Counted from the first letter of the stretch, positions 1-9,577 are shown. The stretch is 64,000 nt of DNA from CAVXFB01 sp963760935 (GCA_963760935.1 CAVXFB010000006.1:930001-994000), one strand, 5' to 3'. Made by a program: numbers and translations. Notes: a model not told the origin generated them from the sequence alone.

Positions 1-2
1 AG

Positions 3-341
3 AAGAAGATGCAGGAATTGGATCAGGCTCCTTTTGGCGTCGTCGGATTGGAAACCTCACTGGGGCTGGTCATTACCAAGCTGATCGAGCCGGGCCATCT
101 CGACTGGCCCGAGGCGATTCGTAAGATGTCGCTCAATCCGGCACGAATCCTCGGCGTCAACAAGGGCACGCTCCAGATTGGCGCCGATGCCGACGTGACG
201 ATCATCGACCCGAAGGTCCGCTGGACGGTCGATCCGTCGCAGTTTCGCTCGAAGAGCACCAATACGCCCTTTGCCGGCTGGGAATTGACCGGTCAAGCCG
301 ATACCGTGATCGTCGCCGGCCGCGTGAGATTCCAACGCTAA
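3..341 (+). CDS. pyrC: Dihydroorotase, C-terminal part (cut by window edge)
   Basis: The frame is open from the first bases, so only the last ~113 residues are present. The segment has the C-terminal features of dihydroorotase: an APFG-V-GLET motif, then NPARILG, and the amidohydrolase closing beta-domain (G-L-IGADADVTIIDP ... VIVAGRVRF). The enzyme cyclises carbamoyl-aspartate to dihydroorotate in pyrimidine synthesis. The catalytic HxH and metal ligands lie upstream of the window. Other cyclic amidohydrolases share the beta-domain, but the GLET motif favours dihydroorotase. Confidence 0.85.
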   Translation, partial: KKMQELDQAPFGVVGLETSLGLVITKLIEPGHLDWPEAIRKMSLNPARILGVNKGTLQIGADADVTIIDPKVRWTVDPSQFRSKSTNTPFAGWELTGQADTVIVAGRVRFQR

Positions 342-487
342 CCGAGAAATTACCACGGAGGCACGGAGACCATGGAGCAAGCACGACTGTACCTCGCATT
401 GTGTTGGGTGAGCGATGGGACTCTGGTGGCGCCGGCGTGAATGAGAGTGGGCACGATCTGCTGATGTTGTAGCCCAAATTGACAGTG

Positions 488-721
488 CTATTCTTTGGGC
501 TTTTTAACTGGCATCGTCCGCCGAAGAATCTGAATACCCTCGTAAAACAAAAACGCCCCGATTGCAAGAAACACTATACCAGAGAAGTAATCGGGGGATT
601 TACCGATCGTGCTGACCATCCCCTGACGTGTCACGATAGAGAAAAACAACGCCCCGACCGCAATACTGGACAGCCCCATTAGCACACGGCTGAACGTGAC
701 TAGCCATCGCATTAAAGCCAT
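488..721 (-). CDS. Small membrane protein, unknown function
   Basis: A 77-residue protein with two hydrophobic helices (about residues 5-30 and 45-67) and a basic C-terminal tail (RRTMPVKKPKE). No family is recognised. The hydrophobic pattern, the lack of a competing frame and the isolated position between pyrC and the NYN gene support a real gene. It is transcribed against both neighbours. No function can be assigned. Confidence 0.5.
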   Translation of the reverse strand: MALMRWLVTFSRVLMGLSSIAVGALFFSIVTRQGMVSTIGKSPDYFSGIVFLAIGAFLFYEGIQILRRTMPVKKPKE

Positions 722-823
722 GTCCGTGACTATACGACTTTCAATTATGATGTCAAGCAGTAGCCGTAAATATGCTGATGTTGTGGCCTCCGTGGTGTTC
801 TAGCCTCTAATACCGCACGCAGC

Positions 824-1459
824 ATGTCGCTCCTCATTGACGGCTACAATCTGCTGCATGTTTCCGGCATCGTTGGTCGCGGCGCGGGGCCTGGCGGGTT
901 TGGGCGAAGCCGGCTAGCGCTGTTAAATTTCCTGGCCGAGTCGATTGATCCGCAAGAACTATCGCGTACGACGGTGGTTTTCGACGCCCGCGAAGCGCCG
1001 CCGGGCCTGCCGAGCGTCGTGCCACACCGGGGCATCACCGTTCGATTCGCCACGCGGCACGAGGAGGCTGACGATCTGATTGAGGAGTTGATCCGTGCCG
1101 ATTCGGCGCCGCGGCGTCTGGTGGTGGTGTCGAGCGATCACCGCATCCAGCGTGCCGCCCGACGGCGGCGGGCCAAGGCCTTCGACAGCGACGTCTGGTA
1201 CGCCGACCTGATTCGAGCCCGCCGCGAGCGCGAGCGGGCGTCGGCCGATGCGCCTGCCCGACCGGCCGTGCCGCTGCTGGAAGAGGACGTGAACTACTGG
1301 TTGCGAAAATTCGGCGGCGAATCGGTATTGAGCCAGTTTTTGGAGCAAGAGGGCCGCGACGAGTCGCCCCAATCGCGGCCCTCCGCGGAGGAGCAGAGCG
1401 ACCTATTGGATAATCCGTTTCCCCCCGGCTATGGAGAGGACCTCCTGGAGGGTCTCTAA
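824..1459 (+). CDS. NYN-domain (YacP-like) putative RNA nuclease
   Basis: A 211-residue protein opening with LLIDGYNLL, the hallmark of NYN/PIN-like nucleases of the YacP/Rae1 group. The acidic positions fit a metal-dependent ribonuclease: D6 in the opening strand, the EEADDLIEELI helix, and VVVSSDHRIQ. YacP (Rae1) cleaves mRNA in the ribosomal A site in Bacillus. The C-terminal ~80 residues are acidic and probably disordered, ending in a short leucine-rich helix. It stands alone between a small membrane protein and the S1-domain gene. RNase activity is inferred from family only. Confidence 0.75.
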   Translation: MSLLIDGYNLLHVSGIVGRGAGPGGFGRSRLALLNFLAESIDPQELSRTTVVFDAREAPPGLPSVVPHRGITVRFATRHEEADDLIEELIRADSAPRRLVVVSSDHRIQRAARRRRAKAFDSDVWYADLIRARRERERASADAPARPAVPLLEEDVNYWLRKFGGESVLSQFLEQEGRDESPQSRPSAEEQSDLLDNPFPPGYGEDLLEGL

Positions 1460-1607
1460 TCGAGGGCATGCAGACTCCGTCGCCTGCGGCGCGAAGGGGT
1501 CCGGTCCACGTTTTCGGAGTCGAGGCACGGACCGGCGCCATGTGTATGAGCCGAAAGATTGACCAGACCCCGGACTTCGCAGTTCTCTGCCTACTTCGCA
1601 GCGGCCC

Positions 1608-1637
1608 TTGGAAATACAGAGGCTTCTTTGCTAGAAT
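1608..1637 (+). promoter_or_regulatory. Putative sigma-70 promoter of the S1-domain gene
   Basis: TTGGAA (1608-1613), 18-nt spacer, TAGAAT (1632-1637), about 60 nt before the S1-domain start. Both boxes are reasonable matches to the housekeeping consensus. Prediction only. Confidence 0.4.
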
Positions 1638-1697
1638 AACTAAAACTCACCATCAGGCGGGTCCTGCCCATTTCCCGCATCTCCAGGGAGACATGCG

Positions 1698-3437
1698 TTG
1701 ACATTCAGCGAATCGAACGACGAAGCCATTCCGATGGAACGGCTTCCCAATGGTGTCGAAGAAGACGCCCCACCCCCTTCGACGTCTTCCCAGGGTACTC
1801 CGCCCCCGATCGAGGCCGACGAGCGGGCGGACAGCCGCGCCGAGCAGCGTCGACGGATATTGATCGGTTCGCAGCGCGACCCGGCAGCCTATCGGGCACG
1901 GCAAAAACGCGACTGGACACCTGTCGCGGATGAGGGTGAGACAGACGCCAACGAGCGTAAGAAGAAAGAGAAGAATGGACCGCGGAAAGCGCAGCCGACC
2001 GCAGTCCAACCTCCGCGGCAACCCGAAAGTCAGCTTGCGCGACAACAGCCGGGCAAGGAACGTCGTGCGGCAGAGCAGGAATCGCACGAGAAGAACGTAA
2101 AGCCGAGTGACGTGCGTTCGTCCGACCTCGCTGCTGCCGAGTCTCTCGAAAGGGCTGGCGATGAAACGACTGTGCCTCCGTCGCCTGTCCATTGGCCGGC
2201 GCCCCGCGTTCCACTGCCGCCGGCCGAGGGAACGACCGATGACCTTGAGGCCGAACTAGATCGGGCGATGGGCGATGCGTCGATGGACGACCTGCTCGGC
2301 GGCGGATCGAAACAGGAGGACGAATCGTTTGAGCCCGGCTCGCTGCAAAGCGGACGAGTCGTGGCGCTGCGGCGCGACGATGTTTTCGTCGAGTTCGGCG
2401 GCCGCCAGCAGGGCATTGTCTCGCTGCGGCAACTCGACGTTCCGCCGCGGGTCGGCGCCGATGTCCAAGTCGTGGTGCAGCGGCTCAACCCGGAGGATGG
2501 CTTGTACGAGCTGTCCGTCCCGAACAAGGCCGTACAGGTCGACGACTGGTCCGATTTGGTCGAAGGGGCGCTCGTCGATGTACGCGTCACCGGCCATAAC
2601 ACGGGTGGGCTTGAGTGCGAAGTCAACCATATCCGTGGCTTCATCCCGGTCAGCCAAGTGGGCCTCTATCGAGTCGACGACCTCGCTCCCTACGTCGATC
2701 AGCGGCTGGCCTGCGTTATCGTCGAGGCCGACCCCGAACGGCGGAACCTCGTCCTCAGCCGTCGCGCCGTTTTGGAACGCGAAAAGGAACAGGCCAAGCA
2801 ACTCATGCTCGAAACGCTTCGGCCGGGCCAGATTCATGAGGGCGTTGTGCGAAAACTCATGGACTTCGGCGCGTTTGTCGACATTGGCAGCGGCGTCGAC
2901 GGCCTCGTGCACGTCAGCCAGTTGGCCTGGGGTCGCGTCAAGCATCCTAGCGACGTCCTACAGGAAGGCCAATCGATCAAGGTGCGGATCGAAAAGTTCG
3001 ACGCAGCCACCGGCAAGATCAGCCTGGCGTATCGTGACTTGATGGAAAGTCCCTGGTCGGCGGCCGCGCAAAAATATCCGCCGCAAACCGTGGCTAAGGG
3101 GACAGTCACCAAGCTAATGGACTTCGGAGCGTTCGTCGAAGTCGAGCCGGGCATCGAGGGTCTGGTGCATATCTCGGAGCTGTCGCCCAAGCGGGTGTGG
3201 CGCACTTCGGACGTGGTCAAAGAGGGCCAAGAGGTCGAGGTGCTAGTGCTTTCGATCGATCCCAGCGCACAGCGGATGAGTCTGTCGATGAAGGCGTTAG
3301 CCGCTCCGCCCGAGCCCGCCAAGAAAGACGAGCCGGCCGAGCCGGCCAAGGCGTCGAAGAAGAGCACGAAGCCAACGGGCCCGCTCTTGGGCGGCCTCGG
3401 CCGCAAGACCGGCAGCCAATTTGGCCTTAAGTGGTAA
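1698..3437 (+). CDS. S1 RNA-binding domain protein (ribosomal S1-like, four repeats)
   Basis: A 579-residue protein with about 210 charged, low-complexity N-terminal residues followed by four S1 OB-folds at roughly 215-275, 289-350, 377-445 and 464-535. Repeats 3 and 4 are canonical (KLMDFGAFV, GLVHVSQL and GLVHISEL). It is probably the S1-type RNA chaperone or translation-initiation factor, though the long disordered N-terminus differs from proteobacterial RpsA, so rpsA is not assigned. The start taken is TTG at 1698; an in-frame ATG at 1734 is an alternative. The tail is Lys/Pro/Ala-rich. Confidence 0.85.
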   Translation: MTFSESNDEAIPMERLPNGVEEDAPPPSTSSQGTPPPIEADERADSRAEQRRRILIGSQRDPAAYRARQKRDWTPVADEGETDANERKKKEKNGPRKAQPTAVQPPRQPESQLARQQPGKERRAAEQESHEKNVKPSDVRSSDLAAAESLERAGDETTVPPSPVHWPAPRVPLPPAEGTTDDLEAELDRAMGDASMDDLLGGGSKQEDESFEPGSLQSGRVVALRRDDVFVEFGGRQQGIVSLRQLDVPPRVGADVQVVVQRLNPEDGLYELSVPNKAVQVDDWSDLVEGALVDVRVTGHNTGGLECEVNHIRGFIPVSQVGLYRVDDLAPYVDQRLACVIVEADPERRNLVLSRRAVLEREKEQAKQLMLETLRPGQIHEGVVRKLMDFGAFVDIGSGVDGLVHVSQLAWGRVKHPSDVLQEGQSIKVRIEKFDAATGKISLAYRDLMESPWSAAAQKYPPQTVAKGTVTKLMDFGAFVEVEPGIEGLVHISELSPKRVWRTSDVVKEGQEVEVLVLSIDPSAQRMSLSMKALAAPPEPAKKDEPAEPAKASKKSTKPTGPLLGGLGRKTGSQFGLKW

Positions 3438-3461
3438 ATAGCAAGCACGCCCCACATGTTT

Positions 3462-3521
3462 TGTAGGGTGCGTGAAACGCACCATGCCCTACATGCGGCG
3501 GTGCGTTTCACGCACCCTACA
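3462..3521. repeat. Dispersed inverted repeat (GGTGCGTGAAACGCACC type)
   Basis: Near-perfect 22-nt arms at 3462-3483 and 3500-3521 around a 16-nt loop; each arm also contains a smaller palindrome built on GTGCG/CGCAC. It lies between the S1-domain gene and nadA and would fold into a strong cruciform or hairpin. It looks like a REP-type dispersed element. There is no U-tract, so it is not a standard terminator. Confidence 0.8.
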
Positions 3522-3570
3522 TGTAGCTGCTCCCGCTCTTGCCGCTATAATTTGTCGAGGGAATGATCGC

Positions 3571-4710
3571 ATGAGTACTGCGTCTTGTGCCGCACCGGCG
3601 TTCGAGTTGGCGCCCTATAAGTCGTTAGAGAACACGGCGCTGACGGATCGCATCCAACGCGTTCGCTCCGACATGGGATCGCGGCTGCTGATCCTTGGCC
3701 ACCATTATCAGCAGGACGACGTGATCGAACTATCCGACTTGCGCGGCGACAGCTATAAACTGGCCGAACTGGCCTCGAAGCATGAAGAGTGTCGAGCGAT
3801 CGCCTTCTGCGGCGTCCATTTTATGGCCGAGACGGCCGACATCCTGGCCAACCGACCCGAGCGGCTGGCCGCCCGCGATGGCCAGCGCGTGACCGTAGTT
3901 TTGCCCGACATGGCCGCCGGCTGCTCGCTGGCCGACATGGCGGCAATCGAGCAGGTGGAAGATTGCTGGGAGCAGTTGGGCGAGGTGATCGACACGGGAG
4001 ACGTGATGCCGATCACGTACGTCAACTCGGCGGCCAATTTGAAAGCATTTTGCGGCCAGCACGGCGGCATCGTCTGCACTTCGGCCAACGCCAAGGCCGT
4101 GCTCGATTGGGCCTTCGCACGCCGCAGTCGCGTATTGTTCTTCCCGGACCAACACTTGGGCCGCAACACGGCTCGGGCGATGGGCATTCCGCTGGATGAA
4201 ATGCCGCTATGGGACCCGCATCAAGATCCGCTAGGCGGCAACGCGCCCGAGGCGATCCGCCGCAGCCGGGTAATCCTTTGGCGAGGGCATTGCAGCGTCC
4301 ACCAGATGTTCTTGCCCCAACACGTCGCCCAATTCCGACAGAAGTATCCGGGCATCAAGATTCTCGTACACCCCGAGTGCATGATGCAGGTCGTCGATCA
4401 GGCCGATATAGTCGGCTCGACGGGTCGCATCATCCAGGCGGTGGAAGGGGCGCCACCGGGCACGCGCTGGGCCATCGGCACTGAATTACACCTCGTCAAC
4501 CGCCTAAAACACCAGCATCCCGAGCAAGAGATTCATTTCCTTTCGCCCGTCGTTTGCATGTGTGCCACGATGTACCGCATCGATCTGGCCCATCTATGCT
4601 GGGCGCTAGAGAATCTGGCCGCCGGCACGCCGATCAACGCAATCGAAGTCGAACCCGAAACCGCCCAATGGGCGCTCGAGGCGCTTCAGCGAATGCTGGA
4701 AGTGAAGTAG
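3571..4710 (+). CDS. nadA: Quinolinate synthase
   Basis: A 379-residue NadA, the [4Fe-4S] enzyme that condenses iminoaspartate with dihydroxyacetone phosphate to quinolinate in NAD synthesis. It shows LGHHYQQDDVIELSD near the N-terminus, then CGVHFMAETADIL, TYVNSAANLKAFC, FFPDQHLGRNTA and HPEC, and ends with CMCATMYRI. The Cys at about 79, 168 and 328-330 are candidate cluster ligands. The ATG at 3571 is preferred: the longer frame from 3472 begins inside the upstream repeat. A TATAAT at 3546-3551 is a plausible -10. No nadB or nadC lies in the window. Confidence 0.95.
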   Translation: MSTASCAAPAFELAPYKSLENTALTDRIQRVRSDMGSRLLILGHHYQQDDVIELSDLRGDSYKLAELASKHEECRAIAFCGVHFMAETADILANRPERLAARDGQRVTVVLPDMAAGCSLADMAAIEQVEDCWEQLGEVIDTGDVMPITYVNSAANLKAFCGQHGGIVCTSANAKAVLDWAFARRSRVLFFPDQHLGRNTARAMGIPLDEMPLWDPHQDPLGGNAPEAIRRSRVILWRGHCSVHQMFLPQHVAQFRQKYPGIKILVHPECMMQVVDQADIVGSTGRIIQAVEGAPPGTRWAIGTELHLVNRLKHQHPEQEIHFLSPVVCMCATMYRIDLAHLCWALENLAAGTPINAIEVEPETAQWALEALQRMLEVK

Positions 4711-4735
4711 CAACGCGCAAGGCGGGAGTCTTGGC

Positions 4736-5791
4736 TCACTCGCCGCCTTCTGCGATTTCAAACCCCATCGCCTCGATCATCCGATAGTCTTCTGCCGGCG
4801 GCTGGCCCTGGGTGGTGAGGTAGTCGCCGACAAAAATTGAATTGGCCGGGTACAGCCCCAACGGTTGCAGTGGGCCGAGATGCAACTCGCGGCCGGCGGC
4901 GATCCGCAGTTCACACCACGGGTTTGCCAGTCGAAACAATGCTAGCACCTTGAGGCAGTACCGTGGATTGAGGAGCGGCTTGCCCGAGAGCGGCGTGCCG
5001 GCAATCGGCTCGAGAAAATTGACCGGCAAGGCGTGGACTTCAAGCTCACCAAGTTGCAGCGCCAGATCGACGACGTCGCCCTCCTCCTCGCCCATTCCAA
5101 CGATGCCGCCTGAGCAAATCTCCAGCCCGGCCTGGCGCACCGCATACAACGTCGAGAGCCGGTCGTCGTATGAGTGCGTTGTACAAATCTCGGGATAGAA
5201 GCGTCGGCTGGTGTTCAAGTTGTGATTGACTCGGTCGACGCCGCTCGCCTTTAGCCGCACGGCCTGTTCTTGGCTGAGCAAGCCGACGGAAAAGCAAATC
5301 TTGAGTTTGTAGGTCGCTTTGATACGTGGAACGACGTCACTCAGTGTGTCGAGCTCTTCGTCGGTCGGGGCCCGGCCGGAGATTACAGCACAATAGGTCC
5401 GTGCCTGTCGCTCGGCGGCCACGCGGGCGCCATCGAGCAGCTCGTTGGCCGTCACCAGTTTGTAGCGCGGAATCTCAGCCGTCGAACGTCGCGATTGCGA
5501 ACAATAGCCGCAGTCTTCGCCGCAATGGCCGCTCTTGGCATTGATCAGGAAGTTCAGTGCCACCCGATTGCCAAACCAAAAATGCCGCACACGATATGCC
5601 GCGACCAAGAGGTCGAGCAGTTCCTCGTCGGCGCAACGCAACAGGTTCAGGCCCTCGTCACGCGTCAAGTGGCGGCCATCAAGCACTTGTTCCGCCAGGT
5701 CGCACCAGCGGCAAGTCGGCGAGATAACAGGAAAGGGGGCGGTCGGGCGGAAACTTGCCATTTTCCTTCTTGGGCCAGAACTTTGATGCAC
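4736..5791 (-). CDS. bioB: Biotin synthase
   Basis: A 351-residue radical-SAM protein with the BioB C-x3-C-x2-C motif at C90, C94 and C97 (SGHCGEDCGYCSQS). It inserts sulfur into dethiobiotin to make biotin. FGNRVALNFLINAKSGHC and the GGIVGMGE, PVNFLEPIAGTPL and SIFVGDYLTT segments fit the family. An internal ATG (M11) may be the true start. It faces nadA convergently and lies downstream of leuD in the same direction. No other bio genes are present. Confidence 0.9.
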   Translation of the reverse strand: MHQSSGPRRKMASFRPTAPFPVISPTCRWCDLAEQVLDGRHLTRDEGLNLLRCADEELLDLLVAAYRVRHFWFGNRVALNFLINAKSGHCGEDCGYCSQSRRSTAEIPRYKLVTANELLDGARVAAERQARTYCAVISGRAPTDEELDTLSDVVPRIKATYKLKICFSVGLLSQEQAVRLKASGVDRVNHNLNTSRRFYPEICTTHSYDDRLSTLYAVRQAGLEICSGGIVGMGEEEGDVVDLALQLGELEVHALPVNFLEPIAGTPLSGKPLLNPRYCLKVLALFRLANPWCELRIAAGRELHLGPLQPLGLYPANSIFVGDYLTTQGQPPAEDYRMIEAMGFEIAEGGE

Positions 5792-5839
5792 TTTCCACGG
5801 GCGCTACGTCAATGTCGTTCCCAGCCGCGTGAGGCAAAA

Positions 5840-6432
5840 TTAAGCGATGCCGTGCGCCACTTCATAGGCCGAAATCATTGCTTCCTGCTCGAGTGTCAGG
5901 CCGATGTCGTCCAGGCCGTTCAACAGGCAGTGGCGGCGGAAGTCGTCGACCTCGAACTTCAGTTGCAGCCCAAAGGTATCAGAGATTGTGCACCGCTGAA
6001 GGTCTACCGCGAGTTGATAGCCTGGGTGGGCCGCCGTGCGAGCAAACAGGTCATCGACCGTGGCTTCGTCGAGCTTGATCGGCAACATGCCGTTCTTAAA
6101 GCAGTTGTTATAGAAAATGTCGGCAAAGCTGGGCGTATCAGCACGCGAAACCCATAGTCCTCTAACGCCCACGGGGCATGTTCGCGGCTGGAGCCGCAGC
6201 CAAAATTGCGGCGGGCCAACAAGACGCTGGCCCCGGCATATTCCGGCCGATTCAATATGAACTCCAGATTGTTCGATCCGTCGTCCAAATATCGCCAATC
6301 GAAGAACAAGAACTCGCCGAAGCCGGTTCGTTCAACCCGTTTGAGAAATTGCTTTGGAATGATTTGATCGGTATCGACGTTCGATCGATCCATCGGAACG
6401 ACGAGTCCGGTATGTGTGGTGAATGGACGCAT
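5840..6432 (-). CDS. leuD: 3-isopropylmalate dehydratase small subunit (frame broken by 1 nt)
   Basis: The two halves of LeuD lie in different frames. The N-terminal frame from the ATG at 6432 carries the opening MRPFTTHTGLVVPMDR, NVDTDQIIPKQFLK and the signature FGCGSSREHAPWALEDYGFRVLI. The C-terminal frame carries PSFADIFYNNCFKNGMLPIKL and runs to the stop at 5840. Adding one base to the GGG at 6131-6133 joins them exactly at ...RP/SFADIF. The break is probably a homopolymer sequencing error, since the rest is well conserved. It lies 32 nt downstream of leuC; together they form isopropylmalate isomerase of leucine synthesis. Confidence 0.88.
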
Positions 6433-6464
6433 GGTGGGAAGGATTGGAGATTGGGAATTAAGGA

Positions 6465-7880
6465 CTATTTATAGTCCCACTGGCGAATATCGACGAAATG
6501 TCCGGCCACGGCGGCGGCGGCGGCCATGGCGGGCGAAACCAGATGCGTTCGGCCACCTTTGCCTTGTCGCCCCTCGAAGTTCCGATTGCTCGTGGCCGCG
6601 CATCGCTGCCCAGGCTCAAGCCGATCGGGATTCATGGCCAGGCACATGCTGCAACCGGCCTCGCGCCACTCGAGACCCGACTGGCGGAAAATCGCGTCGA
6701 GCCCCTCGGCCTCGGCTTGACGTTTAACCAGCCCGCTGCCGGGCACGACCATGCCGTTAACGCCGTTGGCAATGCTGTGGCCTCGCACTACGGCGGCCGC
6801 AGCCCGCAAATCCTCGATGCGCCCATTGGTGCACGAGCCGATAAACACGCGGTCGACGGCGATTGACGTGATTGGCACATCTGGTTTCAGGCCCATGTAC
6901 TCCAGTGCGGCGGCCACAGACTTCTGGTCCGTTGGATCGGGGAAGTCGGCCGGGTTGGGCACGCGTCCGCCCACGTCGCTAACCTGCGCCGGCGTGGTAC
7001 CCCAGGTTACTTGCGGTTGCACCTCGCTGGCGTTAAATATCTCAGTGCGATCGAACTTCGCTCCGGCGTCGGTTGGCAGCTTCTGCCAGCACTGCACGGC
7101 GGCATCGAATTCCTTGGGTGCGAACGGCCGCCCGCGCAGGTAGGCAAACGTCTTCTCGTCTGGAGCGATCAATCCGGCCCGCGCGCCGGCCTCGATCGTC
7201 ATATTGCACACTGTCATGCGTTCTTCCATGCTGAGGGCACGGATTGCTTCGCCGGTGTACTCGATGCAATAGCCGACGCCCCCGCTGGTCGAAAGCCGAC
7301 CGATCAGGTAGAGGATCAGATCTTTGGCCGTCACGCCGCGGTGGAGCCGACCATCGACGCGGACTTCCAGCGTCTTCGGCTTATACTGCAACAGCGTTTG
7401 CGTGGCCAGCACATGCTCCACTTCGCTGGTGCCGATGCCGAAAGCCAGAGCCCCAAACGCGCCATGCGTAGCCGTATGGCTGTCGCCGCAAACGATCGTC
7501 ATGCCCGGCTGCGTGTAGCCCAGTTCGGGACCGATCACGTGGACGACGCCCTGGTGAATGTCGTGGATGTCGTAAAAGCGGATGCCAAACTGCTGGCAGT
7601 TTCCTCGCAGCGTGTCGATCTGCTTCTTCGAGATCGCGTCGAGTATCGGCAGGCTGCGATCCGTTGTCGGCACGTTGTGGTCGACCGTGGCGACGGTTCG
7701 CTCCGGCCGACGCACCTTGCGATCGGCCAGTCGCAACCCCTCGAATGCCTGGGCGCTGGTGACCTCGTGGACTAGCTGGAGATCGATATAAAGAACCGTT
7801 TGTTTTCCCGGCTCTGCCTGGACCACGTGGTCGTCCCAGATCTTCTCAAACATCGTGCGAGGTGGGCGTGCAGCAGTCAT
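6465..7880 (-). CDS. leuC: 3-isopropylmalate dehydratase large subunit
   Basis: A 471-residue aconitase-family protein with intact [4Fe-4S] ligands: Cys in VFIGSCTNGR and the pair in GCSMCLAMN. It opens with TMFEKIWDDHVV, characteristic of LeuC, and has VDHNVPT and CGDSHTATHGAFGALAFGIGTSEVEHV. With LeuD it isomerises 2-isopropylmalate to 3-isopropylmalate. leuC-leuD form an operon whose probable promoter is at 7938-7943, and the coiled-coil gene diverges upstream. leuA is 11 kb away behind its own leader. Confidence 0.95.
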   Translation of the reverse strand: MTAARPPRTMFEKIWDDHVVQAEPGKQTVLYIDLQLVHEVTSAQAFEGLRLADRKVRRPERTVATVDHNVPTTDRSLPILDAISKKQIDTLRGNCQQFGIRFYDIHDIHQGVVHVIGPELGYTQPGMTIVCGDSHTATHGAFGALAFGIGTSEVEHVLATQTLLQYKPKTLEVRVDGRLHRGVTAKDLILYLIGRLSTSGGVGYCIEYTGEAIRALSMEERMTVCNMTIEAGARAGLIAPDEKTFAYLRGRPFAPKEFDAAVQCWQKLPTDAGAKFDRTEIFNASEVQPQVTWGTTPAQVSDVGGRVPNPADFPDPTDQKSVAAALEYMGLKPDVPITSIAVDRVFIGSCTNGRIEDLRAAAAVVRGHSIANGVNGMVVPGSGLVKRQAEAEGLDAIFRQSGLEWREAGCSMCLAMNPDRLEPGQRCAATSNRNFEGRQGKGGRTHLVSPAMAAAAAVAGHFVDIRQWDYK

Positions 7881-7937
7881 AAGCGAAAAATCTGTGCTAT
7901 TAAGTCGCGTGAGGGGGAATGATTATCTTAATGACAC

Positions 7938-7943
7938 ATTATA
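7938..7943 (-). promoter_or_regulatory. Putative -10 box of the leuCD promoter
   Basis: A perfect TATAAT reads on the minus strand 58-63 nt before the leuC ATG. No good -35 is visible at 17 nt. Unlike leuA, no leucine-rich leader ORF or terminator lies between this box and leuC. Confidence 0.45.
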
Positions 7944-8114
7944 TCGTGTTTCGGTTCGGCCGCCAGGGCCGCCGGCCGCCATTTTCCTCGCGGTGGCCAG
8001 TGAGCTATAGATGTATAGGCAAACTTGTCGCGCCATAGGTGACGAAACGATTGCTCCGATTTTTCCGGCGGTATCGACCGAAAGCCATCGAGCCGATATC
8101 GCAACGCTGAGTGC

Positions 8115-9059
8115 ATGGAACACATCTTGCAAGAAGCATCCGACTCTAAAGTGTGGGCCGAGCGGTTCGAGGCTTCCCTGAACGCCCAGCGCACCGGTGT
8201 CATCGAATTTCTTGCCGAGCAGCAGGAGCGGCTCGACCGGGCCGAGGCGTTCGTCGCGCAGGAACTCCGCCGTCTGGAGGTCGAACTGGCGGCCCAGCGG
8301 GAACAGGCGGACCGGCTGCGGGCAGAGCGTGACGCCCTGGCCGCCGGTCTGGCGGATGCAGGTGCGGCAGCCGTTGAAACCCGCGACGAAAACGCCGACG
8401 AAAAGCTTCGGAAAGACCTCGAGCGGGCCTTAAGCGATCTTCGGCAAGCAAGGAGCCAGAATGCCGAACTGCAAGACCAAGTTGCCAGGTCCCGGTCGAC
8501 AGCATCGAAGGTGGCCCAACACTCGGCGCCACCTGGACGGCTCGATTGGGAGGCCGAAAAGCGACGCATCCTCCTCGCGCTAGAGAACGACTTTGACGCT
8601 AACAACGAGACACAGCAGCATGAACGATTAAAGATTGCTGACGTCTTGCGCACGACGGACGAAGCGATAGCGTCAAGAGACCGTGAGATTCAAGCATTGA
8701 AGGCGGAATTGGAAGCGTGCCGGGGCGGCGTCGGAGCGCATGCCGTTTCCGCCGCCACCGAGCAGACCGTCGGCGATGACCCGTTGGTACGCGAAGAGCG
8801 CGAGCGGCTGAAACGGTTGCAGGAACAGTGGAGTGAGAAGGTGCGCGAGGCCGAAGTCGAACTCGCCGTCGAACGCGCAAAACTCGCCCGGCAACGTGTC
8901 GAACTCGAGGAGCAGATCCGCGCCGGATCGGAAAAGGCGTCGACTCCGGCCGACGTCGATTCGAGCCCAAATGCTGCGACGGCATACCGCGGCCGATGGC
9001 TTGCTCGCCTCGGGCTGACCGACGCCGATCGTGAGCCGCGACGAGTCATCGGTCCTTAG
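8115..9059 (+). CDS. Coiled-coil protein, unknown function
   Basis: A 314-residue protein dominated by heptad-like Glu/Arg/Leu/Ala repeats (about residues 35-165 and 175-270), predicted as long coiled coils. There is no signal peptide. The C-terminus ends with a compact motif, YRGRWLARLGLTDAD, that looks conserved rather than low-complexity and could be a docking element. It is divergent from leuC and upstream of groES. No family is recognised; a structural or scaffolding role is only a guess from composition. Confidence 0.6.
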   Translation: MEHILQEASDSKVWAERFEASLNAQRTGVIEFLAEQQERLDRAEAFVAQELRRLEVELAAQREQADRLRAERDALAAGLADAGAAAVETRDENADEKLRKDLERALSDLRQARSQNAELQDQVARSRSTASKVAQHSAPPGRLDWEAEKRRILLALENDFDANNETQQHERLKIADVLRTTDEAIASRDREIQALKAELEACRGGVGAHAVSAATEQTVGDDPLVREERERLKRLQEQWSEKVREAEVELAVERAKLARQRVELEEQIRAGSEKASTPADVDSSPNAATAYRGRWLARLGLTDADREPRRVIGP

Positions 9060-9261
9060 ACCGGTAGGCGCTTCTTGCCAAGCTTCCCTATTTGCTTCAT
9101 CACCTCTGCCTCATGCTGGGGGGGCTCTTGTGGTGAACCGTTGCGCGCGCAAGAATAGCAGTGGTTACTTGTGCAGTGATAATGACTCGAAGCGGCAATG
9201 TTCAGAGCGGCGATCTTCCGGCCATGCGCTGCCGCGGCAACTTTTTAGGACAAACCTACCC

Positions 9262-9549
9262 ATGAAAATCGTCCCTCTGGGAGCCAACGTCGTCGTGAAG
9301 CGGTTGCCGGCCGAGGAGGTCACGGCTGGTGGTATCGTGTTGCCCGACGCCGCGCAGGAGAAGCCGCGACAGGGCCGAGTGTTGTCGATCGGCGACGGTC
9401 GACTACTCGACAACGGGACCCGGGTCCCGCATCAGGTCCGCGAGGGCGACCGTGTGCTCTTCAGTAGCTACGCCGGCGCCGAAGTCGTCGTCAATGGCGA
9501 CGAGGTCCTGATCATGAACGAGGACGAAATTCTGGCGGTCATACCATAA
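9262..9549 (+). CDS. groS: Co-chaperonin GroES (Cpn10)
   Basis: A 95-residue Cpn10 from the ATG at 9262: KIVPLGANVVVKRLPAEEVTAGGIVLPD, then KPRQGRVLSIGDGR, VREGDRVLFSSYAGAEV and the closing EDEILAVI. The GGIVLPD stretch is the mobile loop that contacts GroEL. The open frame extends upstream to 9031, but homology starts here. No groEL follows; the next gene is unrelated. Whether groEL sits elsewhere or this is an extra orphan copy cannot be seen. Confidence 0.93.
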   Translation: MKIVPLGANVVVKRLPAEEVTAGGIVLPDAAQEKPRQGRVLSIGDGRLLDNGTRVPHQVREGDRVLFSSYAGAEVVVNGDEVLIMNEDEILAVIP

Positions 9550-9577
9550 ACGAAACTTAGACGTGGAGAACGTAGAC

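Noticed and set aside
1468..1701. 77-codon ORF before the S1-domain gene
   Set aside because: Overlaps the S1 start and promoter, has no recognisable sequence, and its ATG lacks a ribosome site.
7881..8114. Leucine attenuator upstream of leuC
   Set aside because: No Leu-rich leader ORF or terminator between the TATAAT and leuC.
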